Positions 24,130-34,700 of a stretch of 64,000 nt of DNA are shown in pieces. The stretch is from contig DAOMFL010000009.1 in assembly GCA_035429805.1 (NCBI GenBank), positions 1 through 64,000 on the forward strand, given 5' to 3'. The position numbers were made by a program, and so were the translations under genes. This DNA comes from JALORV01 sp035429805 (GTDB lineage Bacteria; Pseudomonadota; Gammaproteobacteria; Burkholderiales; Burkholderiaceae_F). The first letter of the stretch is position 1. Each line of letters opens with the position of its first letter. The notes under the pieces were generated by a model. That model was not told the DNA's origin, did no database searches, and saw nothing but the letters and a program-made list of their open reading frames with translations.

Positions 24130-25710
24130 TCAGTGCTTGTGCGCATCCGGCCGGCCCGCCGCCGGCGCCGATGCCGCGGCCTTGCCGGCGATCTCGATGC
24201 GCGTGATGATGAACTCCCCGGGCTTGCCGGATTTCATGTCGAACTTCACGCGGTCGCCCGGTTTCAGGTTCTTCGGCAGTGCGCCCGGCGCGACCGCGAA
24301 CTCCATCTCCATCCGCGGCCACTTGAGTGCCGCAATGGGGTCGTGGTCGAGCAGCACCTTGCTGCCGCCGACATCCACTTCGACGACCGAGCCCTCGCCG
24401 CTCGCGGTCGTGGCCGGCCCGCCGGCCGAGGCCTTGCTGTCGGCATCGAATCCGGAGAGCGCCGCCTTCAGGTTGCTCTCCGAATCGATCAGGAAGTTGG
24501 CGCGCGTGACGACGGAATCGCCTTCCCTGAGACCGGACAGCACCTCGATGAAGCCGCCGCCGCGCGCGCCGAGCTTCACGTCGCGCGGCTCGAAGCGGCC
24601 CTCGCCAAGGGAAACCAGCACGACCTGGCGCGTGCCGCTGTCGATCACCGCCGAGTCCGGCACCATCAGCGCCTCGGCCTTCGATCCGGCCTCGATCTGC
24701 ACGGTGCCGTACATGCCGGGCTTGAGCATCCCGTCCGCGTTGGCCAGTTCGACCCGCACCCGTGCCGTGCGCGTCTCCGCATTGAGCGTCGGGTAGATGA
24801 ACGTGACCTGACCCGGGAAATCGCGCGTCGGATAGGCATCGACGCGCAGCGTGGCCTTCGCGCCGCGCCTGACCAGCGCCAGGTCCTGCTCGAAGACATC
24901 GGCGATGAGCCACACGTGTCCGGTGCTGGCGATGCGGAACAGCGCCTCGCCAGGCATGAAGCGCATGCCGGCCACCGGCGGGTCCTTGACGATGAATCCC
25001 GCGGCCGGCGCCACCAGCGTCAGCGTGCGGCGCGGCTCTCCCGACTGCCGCAGCCGCGCGACCTGCTCCTCGCTGATGTCCCAGTTGCGCAGCCGCTCGA
25101 GCGCCGCGTCGGCAAGCTGGCGCGCACCCTGCTGCGCCTCGGCGCCCGCGCCGGTCATCGAGCCCACCGCACGATAGGCAATCAGGTATTCGCGCTGCGC
25201 CGACACCAGTTCCGGGCTGTAGACCTCGGCCAGTGCCTGGCCGCGCGACACCGCCTGCCCGGTGGTGTTGACGTAGAGCTTCTCGATCCAGCCCTCGAAC
25301 TTCGGCGCGACCGTGTACTGGCCGCGCTCGTCGACCTCGATCGTCCCGACAGCGCGCACTTCGCGCGACAGCGGCCGCCGCGCGACCGGCTCGGTGCGCA
25401 CGCCCAACTGCTGGATGCGATCGGCGCTCACCTTGACCGCGCCGCCCTGGTCCTCGCCCTCGTACACCGGGATGTAGTCCATCCCCATCGGGTCCTTCTT
25501 CGGCACCGGCGAGGTGTCCGGCAGACCCATCGGGTTGCGGTAGTACAGGATCCTGCGTTCGCCGGACTTGGCTGCAGGCACCTCGGCGGCCGGAGCCGCG
25601 GCGGTGGCCGCCGGCCCGTCCGTGCGGCTGCCTCTCCCAAACCAGTAACCGCCGCCGGCAGCGACGGCGAGCAGGACGACGACGGCGATCGTGCGCGCAG
25701 TGGAGCTCAT
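24130..25710 (-). CDS. cusB: CusB-type periplasmic adaptor with N-terminal HMBD and C-terminal CusF-like domain
   Basis: A 526-residue adaptor (membrane fusion protein). An N-terminal helix (IAVVVLLAVAAGGGYWFG) is followed at ~50-90 by a heavy-metal-binding domain (YYRNPMG-(L)-PDTSPVPKKDPMGMDYIPVY). Barrel-sandwich and beta-barrel domains follow. Unlike E. coli CusB, the last ~100 residues add a CusF-like fold (HDPIAALKWPRMEMEF retains His, Trp and two Met ligands), so the metallochaperone is fused to the adaptor. The C-terminus is His-tagged by nature (PDAHKH). Its start overlaps the cusC stop (ATGA); cusA follows 10 bp later. It links the inner pump to the outer-membrane channel and presents metal to it. 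Confidence 0.94.
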   Translation of the reverse strand: MSSTARTIAVVVLLAVAAGGGYWFGRGSRTDGPAATAAAPAAEVPAAKSGERRILYYRNPMGLPDTSPVPKKDPMGMDYIPVYEGEDQGGAVKVSADRIQQLGVRTEPVARRPLSREVRAVGTIEVDERGQYTVAPKFEGWIEKLYVNTTGQAVSRGQALAEVYSPELVSAQREYLIAYRAVGSMTGAGAEAQQGARQLADAALERLRNWDISEEQVARLRQSGEPRRTLTLVAPAAGFIVKDPPVAGMRFMPGEALFRIASTGHVWLIADVFEQDLALVRRGAKATLRVDAYPTRDFPGQVTFIYPTLNAETRTARVRVELANADGMLKPGMYGTVQIEAGSKAEALMVPDSAVIDSGTRQVVLVSLGEGRFEPRDVKLGARGGGFIEVLSGLREGDSVVTRANFLIDSESNLKAALSGFDADSKASAGGPATTASGEGSVVEVDVGGSKVLLDHDPIAALKWPRMEMEFAVAPGALPKNLKPGDRVKFDMKSGKPGEFIITRIEIAGKAAASAPAAGRPDAHKH

Positions 25711-26987
25711 AGGTCTTCTCCGACGATGCGCTCGATCTCGGCAAGCCGCATCTGCTGTTCAAGTTCGATCTTCAGGAGGTCGAGGCGCGTGCGGCGGATC
25801 TGGCGCTGGGCATCGAGCAGCGTCGCAAAGTCGACGCGACCGGTCTGGTAGCTGGCGAGCGCCGCCTCGTACGTCAGCTCGACCTGCGGCAGCAGCGTCG
25901 CGCGCACGATCTCGCCCTGCTCGCGCAATGCATCGAGCGCGGCCCAGTTCTGCCCGAGTTCGGACTGCAGCTGCGCCGCCGTTGCGTCGCGCCGCGCCGC
26001 GGCCGCGTCGCTCATCGCCACTGCCTCGTTGACGTTGGCGCGGATGATGTCGGTCTGCCATGGAATGTTGATCTCGACCATCAACTCGTAGTCGGTGAGC
26101 CGGGTTCCCTTCTGGATCACGGCCGCACCGACGCCGAGGTCCGGCGTGCGGCTGGCGCGCATCAGCTGTGCATTACGATCAGCCGCGGCGATCTGTGCCG
26201 CGTTCATGGCCAGTGTCGGGCTGCGCTCGGCCGCCGTCTTCGTCAGCGACGCGAAATCCAGCGCACCAGCGGGTATCGGGCGCAGTTCGTTCGGTTCCGC
26301 CAGCGGCGCGTCCGCGGGCCGCGCCAGCACACCGTTGAGCCGCGCGGCCGCCTGGCGCCGTTCCGAGCCGAGCATCACGAGGTCCGCGCGCAGTCCGGTG
26401 AGTTCCGTCTGCGCCTTGATCACGTCCTGCTGCGGCGTAAGCCCGCTTGCGTAGCGCGCGCGCGCGACCTGTTCGAGGTCCGACATCACGGCACGCAGGC
26501 TCTGCGTCACGCGCTGCGCCTGCGCCGCATACCAGTACTGGCTGTACGCAGTCTTGGCGCGCATGCGCGTTTCGGCCACGACGGCGCCGCGCTTGGCGTC
26601 AGCCACCGAGGCTTCGGCCGCGGCGATCCCGCGCCGCAGTTCGCGCTTGTCGCCCAGCGGGAACATCTGCCGGAGCGCGTATCTCGTGTTGCCGGCGTTG
26701 GCTGGAGACAGTGTCGGCTCCGAAAACGGAATGTCACGCAGTTCCATCGAGACGATCGGATCCGGCAGCGCCCCCGCACCGCGCAGCCGCTGCTGCGCGG
26801 CATCGGACTCGTAGCCCATCGCGCGCAGCTCCGGATTGCGCGCCTCGACGAACGCCAGCACGCTCTTCAGGGACGAGCCGAGCTCGCGCTCCAGCGGCTG
26901 CGCGGGCGACTGCGCCAGCACAGCGCCAGTCGCGCCGAGCAGCGCCAGCACGATGGAAAGGCGGATACAGCAGGGACGTCGTTGCAC
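25707..26987 (-). CDS. cusC: Outer-membrane efflux channel, CusC/TolC family
   Basis: A 426-residue outer-membrane factor. Start taken at GTG 26987 because GGAGG lies 6 bp before it and a good signal peptide follows (RLSIVLALLGATGAVLAQ); longer frames upstream lack one. The long alternating helices typical of the channel (SLKSVLAFVEARNPELRAMG at the first, RLRGAGALPDP, LTELRADLV region, EINIPWQTDIIR and a second OEP repeat) are present. There is no lipobox, in contrast to E. coli CusC. It exports copper or silver to the outside in complex with CusB and CusA, encoded directly downstream with a 4-bp overlap. Confidence 0.92.
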   Translation of the reverse strand: MQRRPCCIRLSIVLALLGATGAVLAQSPAQPLERELGSSLKSVLAFVEARNPELRAMGYESDAAQQRLRGAGALPDPIVSMELRDIPFSEPTLSPANAGNTRYALRQMFPLGDKRELRRGIAAAEASVADAKRGAVVAETRMRAKTAYSQYWYAAQAQRVTQSLRAVMSDLEQVARARYASGLTPQQDVIKAQTELTGLRADLVMLGSERRQAAARLNGVLARPADAPLAEPNELRPIPAGALDFASLTKTAAERSPTLAMNAAQIAAADRNAQLMRASRTPDLGVGAAVIQKGTRLTDYELMVEINIPWQTDIIRANVNEAVAMSDAAAARRDATAAQLQSELGQNWAALDALREQGEIVRATLLPQVELTYEAALASYQTGRVDFATLLDAQRQIRRTRLDLLKIELEQQMRLAEIERIVGEDL

Positions 26988-27074
26988 GGGACACCTCCGG
27001 TCATGATGAGACGCGCGCAGCACCGTGGGCGCGTCGAACTGCGTAGCGCACGAGGGGAGTGCGCTGACCGGGAT

Positions 27075-27500
27075 CTAGAGCAGCAGGCGGGAGAGCCGCG
27101 CGTACAGCGGCTCGGGAGGAGACTCGTCGATGCTCTCGGCGCGGGCCAGCGCACCCGGAGGAACGAGTGATATCGCTCGGGACTGGAGGACGGCCAGCGG
27201 CGGAAGGTCTGTCGTCGGGATGTCGGTCGCCCTTACCTGCGCGCCCGGCTCGTCCTGCGGGCAATGCGCCTGGACGGTCGGATCGGTCGTGTCCGCACGA
27301 CTGTCGGTGCCGCCACCTGCGTGCGGACACGGCGCCGTATCAGCCGCCGCCGCACTGACCGGCACGACCGGCGCCTTGGCGATGCACACGCCCATCGCCG
27401 CCAGCGCGTTGCTGGTCACGACGACCAGGGCCACCAGCGCAGCCAGGCAGCGTGCGCTGCGTCGGACGGGCCTGCAGTGTGGAGCGCGGGAGCGGCTCAT
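27075..27500 (-). CDS. Small secreted protein of a copper operon (DUF2946-like)
   Basis: A 141-residue protein with a basic N-terminus and one hydrophobic segment (CLAALVALVVVTSNALAAMG, residues ~18-37). A Pro/Ala-rich mature part has isolated Cys and His (CIAKAP, PCPHAGG, HCPQDEPG), which could take part in metal binding. The C-terminus PLYARLSRLLL is like proteins found ahead of cusCBA genes in betaproteobacteria. It lies in the same direction between cusF and cusC. Assignment to DUF2946 is tentative; the position in a copper operon is clear. Confidence 0.62.
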   Translation of the reverse strand: MSRSRAPHCRPVRRSARCLAALVALVVVTSNALAAMGVCIAKAPVVPVSAAAADTAPCPHAGGGTDSRADTTDPTVQAHCPQDEPGAQVRATDIPTTDLPPLAVLQSRAISLVPPGALARAESIDESPPEPLYARLSRLLL

Positions 27501-27560
27501 GGTCGCCGAATGTCAGGGAGCAGAAGCAGGATACCGCTGATTGCCGTCAATGAAGCCGGG

Positions 27561-27896
27561 TCACTTCACCGGCTCGATGCGCGTAACGACGAGATTCTCG
27601 CCCGACTGCTCGAGCGCAAACCGGACCTTGTCGCCTTGTTTCAATGTCGCCAGCTGCTTTGGGTCCTTGACCGCAAAGGCCATCGTCATCGCCGGCATGC
27701 CGAAGCCGGTCAGGGGCCCATGCGCCAGGGTAACGCGGCCGGTGTCCTTGTTGATGCGCTTCACCTCGCCGCTATACATCTCTGTGCTCGCGCCCTTCGC
27801 TGCCGGCGCGCCGTGGCCCTGAGGCGCGGACTGCGCATACGCGGGCAACGCCATCGCCAGTCCGAACAGGACCGCTGCAAACCATTTTGTCGTCAT
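27561..27896 (-). CDS. cusF: Periplasmic CusF-type copper chaperone
   Basis: A 111-residue periplasmic protein with a signal peptide (MTTKWFAAVLFGLAMALPAY, cut after AYA). The OB-fold CusF core covers residues ~45-110: SGEVKRINKDTGRVTLAHGP, then GMPAMTMAFAV, then LKQGDKVRFALEQ. Ligands equivalent to E. coli His36, Met47 and Met49 are present, but the Trp44 that caps the copper is replaced by Met (GMPAMTM instead of NWPEMTM). It hands Cu(I)/Ag(I) to the CusCBA pump encoded just downstream. Start chosen at ATG 27896, with GGAG 6 bp upstream; a longer frame to 27977 has no signal-like start. Confidence 0.9.
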   Translation of the reverse strand: MTTKWFAAVLFGLAMALPAYAQSAPQGHGAPAAKGASTEMYSGEVKRINKDTGRVTLAHGPLTGFGMPAMTMAFAVKDPKQLATLKQGDKVRFALEQSGENLVVTRIEPVK

Positions 27897-27973
27897 TGGA
27901 ACTCCGTGAGTCTCAGCTTCAAACAGAACGTGCGGCAGTGTGCCTACGCGGCATCGTCGGCGTTGGACCTGCA

Positions 27974-28426
27974 TCAATTCATGCCTGCAGCACGGCGCTT
28001 GCCCTGCACAACCGGCGACCAGCGGCTCTTGATGTACGCCAGCGTGGCCACGATTTCATCATCGCTCATGGTTTTCCCGAACGCCGGCATGTCGGACTCG
28101 TAGCCCGGCGGCGCGTGCCGGGCGATGCCGTACTTGGTCACCTCGAACAGAACCTCGTCGTCGTGATGCCAGGTGTGGCCGCTGTCGTCGTGCGGCGGGG
28201 CCGGCAGTCGACCGCGCGCATTGCGCGAGGTCCAGTCCGGCTGGCCTTCGAGCTTCGCGCCGTGACACGACGCGCAGTGTTGTCGGTACAGCGGTTCACC
28301 GCGCGCAACGAGTACGCGGTCGCGCTGATTGATCACGACCTCGCGCGGCCATAGCCACCACGTCGACGCCGCCACGGCGACGCCGAGCGCGGCCAGAGCG
28401 AACAACAGGGTAGCGGGCCTCGTCAT
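27974..28426 (-). CDS. Membrane-anchored monoheme cytochrome c
   Basis: A 150-residue protein. An N-terminal helix (TLLFALAALGVAVAASTWWLW, residues 6-26) is probably an uncleaved anchor or signal. One heme site, CASCH at 51-55 in GEPLYRQHCASCHGAKLEGQ, with Met in YESDMPAFGKTMSDDEIVAT as the axial ligand: a class I cytochrome c. Its mature domain has several His (HHDDEV, DSGHTW). It is the first gene in the direction of the copper operon, 77 bp before cusF. Similar small cytochromes are common companions of copper-resistance genes, though their role is not settled. Confidence 0.87.
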   Translation of the reverse strand: MTRPATLLFALAALGVAVAASTWWLWPREVVINQRDRVLVARGEPLYRQHCASCHGAKLEGQPDWTSRNARGRLPAPPHDDSGHTWHHDDEVLFEVTKYGIARHAPPGYESDMPAFGKTMSDDEIVATLAYIKSRWSPVVQGKRRAAGMN

Positions 28427-28711
28427 CGGAACGCGGACACCTGCAGCGAGCGCACGTTCTGCGCCGGGGCACGTCGTCGGCCGTGTTGCTCGGACACATC
28501 GAGCGATGTCCCGAGTATCTCCGATTCGACGATTTCAGCCGTCTTCCTTGCGCAATTCACGCTGGAGTGACGAGCGAACCAGCCCACACACTCGAACGCC
28601 GGGAAGGTCAGTGGTTCGCATCCCGTAAATAGGGCATCAAACATCCGCAAGCACCTCCGATCGCACGCGCCGTCCGAACGGAAGAATTTCCTCATCGCAC
28701 AACGCCTTCGG
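28427..28711. other. Intergenic region between copper operon and adhesin gene
   Basis: A 285-bp spacer, noticeably AT-richer than its neighbours, that must carry the divergent promoters of the copper operon (minus) and the adhesin gene (plus). I see no clear CueR/CusR-type dyad nor convincing -35/-10 pairs, and an open frame here on the minus strand (28423-28803) has no coding character. Confidence 0.5.
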
Positions 28712-31700
28712 ATGCACTCGGTCGCCACGCAAAGCTTGAAGCAACGCACGCGGCGCTCATCCGTTCGAACAGTGAAGCCAATCACCGCAACGTCCCCGCC
28801 CAACCCGATCCTGCGCCGTGTTCTGCGTGCTGCGGGTCAAACCGGGCTACGTGCCCTCATCGCGCTGTTCGCCGTCTTCGTGACGCTGCCGGCCCAGGCA
28901 ACGCAGACTATCAACGGCATCACAATCGACGAGAACCTGCCGCAGGCGCGGCGCGGCGTCGCGTACAGCTACACGATCCCGGTCCCGAGCGGCGGCACGG
29001 CCCCGTATGCGTTCTCACTGATCGGCCCCTCGGTGCTGCCGATACGCCTGACGATGGCGGCCAACGGCCAACTCACAGGGATCATCAGCTGCAATGTCGC
29101 CAACGGCAGCTATCGACAGGACGTGCGGGTGACGGACTCCTCCGCGGTTCCGATCGTCGCGGACTTCACGGGCAACAAGGGCCTCGCGATCAATGTCACC
29201 GCGGGTCCGGCCGGCACCTGCGTCACGCTGACGCTGACGCCTGCGACCCTGCCTGCACCGATGGTCGGCGCGCCGTACAACCAGACCATCACGGCCTCCG
29301 GCGGTCTGGCGCCCTACACCTTTGCGGTGACGGCCGGCACGCTGCCCGCAGGCCTGACACTGAACACGGCTACCGGCCAGCTCAGCGGCACTCCGACAAC
29401 GGCCGGCGCCTACAGCTACACGATCCGCGCCACGGACGCGGCCGATTCGACCGGCTCCGTGGTCTACAGCGGCACTGTCAGTCCCGGGATCGTCGTAAAT
29501 CCCGCGACACTTCCAGGCGGCACGGTCGGCACGGCCTACTCACGGACGGTCTCCGCCACGGGCGGCAACGGGACCTACTCCTACAGCATCAGCGCCGGCG
29601 CGTTGCCGGCCGGCCTGACTCTCAACGCCGCGACCGGCGTGATCTCGGGCACGCCGACCACGCCCGGGGCCGGCAGCTTCACGATTCGCGCGACTGACAC
29701 CAACGGCGCGATCGGTTCGCGTGCGTACGCGGTCACCACCGCCGCCGCACCGATCGTCGTCAATCCGGCGAGCCTGCCGGCTGCGACAGTCGGCGCGGCT
29801 TACAGCCAGACCGTCATTGCGAGCGGCGGCGTCGGCGGCTTCACCTACAGCATCAGCGCCGGCACGCTGCCCGCAGGGCTGACGCTGAACGCTTCGAGCG
29901 GCGTCGTCTCGGGCACGCCGACAACGGCGGCCACCAGCAATTTCACGATCCGTGCGACGGACACCGCCAGTGCAAGCGGCACGCGCGCCTACAGCATCAC
30001 GACCAGCGCTGCGATCGTCGTGAATCCGGCGAACCTGCCTGGAGGCACGGTGGGCACCGCCTACAGCAGCACGATCAGCGCCACCGGCGGCACCGGAGCC
30101 AAGACCTTCGCGGTCAGTGCGGGCGCGCTACCGGCGGGCCTGACCCTGAACGCGTCGACCGGCGTGATCTCGGGCACGCCGACGGCGGCTGCAACCTATG
30201 CCTTCACGATCCGCGCGACCGACACCATCGGCGCCACCGGCACGCGCGCCTACAGCGTGACGATCAATCCGGCCATCGTCGTCAATCCGGCCAGCCTGCC
30301 CGGGGGGACGCTGGGCACGCCCTATAGCCAGAGCATCAGCCCGACCGGGGGCACGGGCACCTACACCTTCAGTGTCAGCGCCGGAGCGCTTCCCGCGGGG
30401 CTGACACTCAACGCAGCGACCGGCGCGATCACCGGTACGCCGACGACTGCGGCGACGAGCAACTTCACGATCCGTGCAACCGACGGCAACGGCGCGATCG
30501 GTTCGCGTGCGTACACCGTCGCGATCGCCGCGGCGATCGTCGTCAACCCGGCGTCGCTGCCGGGCGGAACCGTCGGCTCCGCCTACAGCAGCACGGTGAC
30601 GGCCACCGGTGGGACCGGCACCAGGACCTTCAGTGTCAGTGTCGGCACCCTGCCGGCGGGACTGGCATTGAATGCCTCGACCGGGGTGATTTCAGGCACG
30701 CCGACCACCACGGGCACCAGCAGCTTCACGATCCGCGCGACCGACAGCATCGGCGCCGTCGGATCACGCGCGTACACGGTGACGATCAACCCGGCGATCA
30801 CGGTCAGCCCGGCGTCGCTGCCGAACGGCACGTCCGGAACGGCGTATAGCCGGACCATCAGCGCGAGCGGCGGCACAGGCACGTACAGCTACAGCGTCAG
30901 TGCCGGCAGCCTGGGAGCCGGACTTGCGCTCAACGCGGCCACGGGCGTCATCTCGGGCACGCCGACCACGACAGGAGCGCGCAGCTTCACGATCCGCGCC
31001 ACTGACGGCAACGGCACCTTCGGATCGCAGTCCTACACGATCTCCATCAATGCCGCCGTCACCGTGAACCCGGCCACGCTGCCGAACGGCACGGTCGGCA
31101 CGGGCTACAGCCAGACGGTCACCGCGACAGGCGGAACCGGGGCCGGCACGTATACCTACAGTGTCAGCGTCGGGGCGCTGCCGGCCGGCCTGGCGCTCAA
31201 TGCATCGACCGGCGTGATCTCCGGCACGCCAACCTCGACGGGTTCGAGCAGCTTCACGATTCGTGCGACCGACGGAATCGGCGCGATCGGTTCGCGCGCC
31301 TACACGGTGACCATCGCGGCCGCACCCGTGGTCGTGAATCCGGCGACACTGCCGGGCGGCGCCGTCAGTTCGCCCTACAGCCAGAGCGTCAGTGCGACCG
31401 GGGGTACCGGCAGTTACACCTTCAGCGTCAGCGCAGGCAGCCTTGGCGCCGGCCTCGCGCTCAACGCGTCGACCGGCGCCATCACCGGCACCCCGACCAC
31501 GGCCGGAACGCGCACCTTCACGATCCGCGCAACCGACACCGCAAGCGCGAGCGGAACACGCAGCTACACGATCACGATCAGCGCGACGATCGCAGTGAAT
31601 CCGGCCACGCTCCCGGGTGGCACCGCAGGCACCGCCTACAGCCAGACGATTACCGCAACCGGCGGCAGCGGCGCCTACACGTTCAGTGTCAGTGCCGGCG

Positions 31701-34700
31701 CCCTGCCGGCGGGACTGGCGCTCAACGCATCGACGGGCGTGCTCTCGGGCACTCCGGCCGCCCCGGGGTCGAGCAGCTTCACGATCCGCGCCACCGACGG
31801 CAATGGCGCGTCGGCGTCGCGTGCGTACAGCGTGACGATGGCCGCGGCACCCATCGTCGTGAATCCGGCGACACTTGCTGGCGGAACCGTCGGTACGGCG
31901 TACTCGCAGACCGTGTCGGCCACCGGCGGCACGGGTTCGCTCAGCTACAGCATCAGCGCAGGCGCGCTGCCTGCGGGACTGTCACTCAATGGCTCGACCG
32001 GCGCGATCACCGGTACGCCGACCGCCTTCGGCACGAACAGCTTCACGGTTCGCGCCACCGACGGCAGCGGATCGACGGGCACGCGCGCGTATTCGGTCAC
32101 CATCGCGCCGGCGCCGATCGTGGTGAATCCGGCGTCGCTGCCGGGTGGCGCGGTCGGCAGCGCCTATTCGCAGACCGTGACGGCGATCGGCGGGTCCGGC
32201 ACGTTCAGCTTCAGCGTCAGTTCAGGCGCGCTGCCAGCCGGCCTCACGTTGAATGCCGCAAGCGGAGTCATCAGCGGCACGCCAACGGCTTACGGCCCGG
32301 CGAGTCTCAGCATCACTGCGACCGATGGCAGCGGTGCCACGGGTACACGCGCGTATTCGGTCACCATCGCGCCGGCGCCGATCGTGGTGAATCCGGTTTC
32401 GCTGCCCGGTGGAACGGTTGGCAGCGCGTATTCGCAGGCCGTCTCGGCCACGGGCGGTACCGGCTCGTTCAGCTTCAGCGTCAGTGCCGGCACGCTGCCG
32501 GCCGGACTCACACTGAACGCCGCGAGCGGAGTCATCGCCGGCACTCCAACGACCTACGGTCCGGCGAGCTTCAGCATCACTGCGACCGACGGCAGCGGCG
32601 CCACGGGAACGCGCGCCTATTCGCTCACTGTGGCACCCGCACCGATCGTCGTGAGCCCGTTGACCTTGCCGGGAGGCACGGCCGGCGCGGCGTATTTGCA
32701 GAACGCAACCGCAACCGGCGGCACGGGCGGCTACACCTTCGGCATCAGCGCCGGCGCCTTGCCCGCGGGCCTCAACCTCAACGCGAGCAGCGGAGTCATC
32801 TCGGGCACGCCGACGACTTCCGGGTCGAGCAGCTTCACGCTCTCTGCAATGGACAGCAGCGGCAGCAGCGGAACTCGCGCCTACACCGTGACGGTGAACG
32901 CGGCGATGTCCGTGAATCCGGCGAACCTGCCTGGCGGAACTGTAGGCACGAGTTACAGCCAGACCATCAATGCCACGGGCGGGACGGGAAGCTACACCTA
33001 TGCAGTCACCTCAGGCACGTTGCCGGCCGGACTGTCATTGAGCGGCGGCGTGCTGTCCGGCACGCCCTCGGTCGCTGCGTCGAACACGTTCACTATCACT
33101 GCCACGGACGGCAATGGCGTGACCGCGTCGCGCTCGTACACCGTCACCATCAACGCCGCGATCGCGGTCAATCCGGCCTCCCTGGCCGTTGCAACTGTCG
33201 GAGCCGCGTACAGCCAGTCGGTCACCGCGACCGGCGGAACCGGCACCTACGTCTACAGCGTCAGCGCCGGGGCCTTGCCGGCGGGACTGGCGCTCAACGC
33301 CGGTACCGGTTCGATCACGGGCACGCCGACGGCGACCGCATCGAGCAGCTTCACGATTACGGCCACCGATGGCAACGGCGCCACGGGCTCGCGCAACTAC
33401 ACGCTCACCCCGAATGCCGGCGTGGCCGTCAATCCGCCGACGTTGCCGCCGGCCGCTGTCGGCGCGCCGTACTCTCAGATGGTCACGGCCACCGGCGGCA
33501 GCGGCTCGTTCAGCTACAGCGTGACTGCCGGAGCGCTGCCGGCCGGCCTCACCCTGAACGCCGCTACGGGCGCCATCACCGGAATGCCGACGACGCCCTC
33601 GACAAGCGCCGTGACGATCTCGGCCACGGACAGCAACGGCGTCTCCACAGCCCGCGCCTACAGCGTCACCGTCAATGCGGCGATGGCACTCAACCCAGCA
33701 ACGCTGCCGAACGGAAGTGTGGCCGTGGCGTACGTGCAGACGGCAACCGCCACCGGCGGCAACGGCAGCTACACCTACAGCGTTTCCGCCGGCGCGCTGC
33801 CCGCAGGCCTCGCGCTGAACGCCGCGACCGGTGCGATTACCGGAACGCCAACGACAGCCGGCACCAGCAGCTTCACGATCAGCGCCGTCGACGGCACCGG
33901 CGTGACGGCATCACGCGCCTATTCGCTGGCGATCAGTCCCGCGCTCGCGCTGAATCCGCCGACGCTGCCGAATCCGATGGTCGGTGCGCCATATAGCCAG
34001 ACACTCAACGCGTCCGGCGGCAGTGGAACCTACTCGTACAGCGTGACTAACGGCTCGCTGCCGGCGGGCCTCACGCTCAACGCTTCGACCGGCATGATCA
34101 CCGGAACGCCGACGACAGCGGGGCCCGGCACGTTCACGGTGACGGTCACCGACGGCGCGGGCAGCAGCGCATCACGCGCCTACAACGTCGACGTCGCGCC
34201 ATCGGCGCTCGTGCTCGAATCGACGACCCTCGGCAATGGCATCGTCGGCACCCCATATAACCAGGCGATCGTCGTCAGCGGCGGAACGTCACCCTACGGA
34301 TTCACGATCGCTTCGGGGCAGCTGCCTGCAGGAGTCTCGCTGAACGCGTCGACCGGTGCGCTCGTCGGCACGCCGACGACACCGGGCACCTACGCGTTCA
34401 CCGTCCGCGTTGTCGATGCCGGCGGCGCGACGGCCGTGTTTGTGCAGTCGATCGTCGTCGAGCCGCGGCCGGATCCGTCGGCGGACCCGACCGTGCGCGG
34501 CATCCTCGCCTCGCAGATCTCGGCGGCCAGCCGCTTCGGCACCGCGCAGGTCGACAACATCGGCGCGCGCGTGCGCATGCTGCACTTCGGCCAGGACCCG
34601 TGCTCGCTGCAGTTCGATGTCAGCGCGAACATCCCGTGGGAGCGCGCCCCCGGCTCTGCTGACGACACGCGGCAGGCCGCAGCGCAGGCGTCGAATCCCG

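Noticed and set aside
22549..25851. Plus-strand open frame of about 1100 codons
   Set aside because: Opposite cusA and cusB, which carry full family signatures; the frame itself is Arg/Asp/His-rich without domains.
28423..28803. Minus-strand open frame (126 codons) upstream of the copper operon
   Set aside because: Overlaps the adhesin start, has no domain and no ribosome-binding site, and its region is AT-richer intergenic DNA.
29230..34460. CRISPR-like array of direct repeats
   Set aside because: The units are about 250 bp and entirely coding in one frame (Ig-like modules). There are no short repeats with unique spacers, and no cas genes are near.
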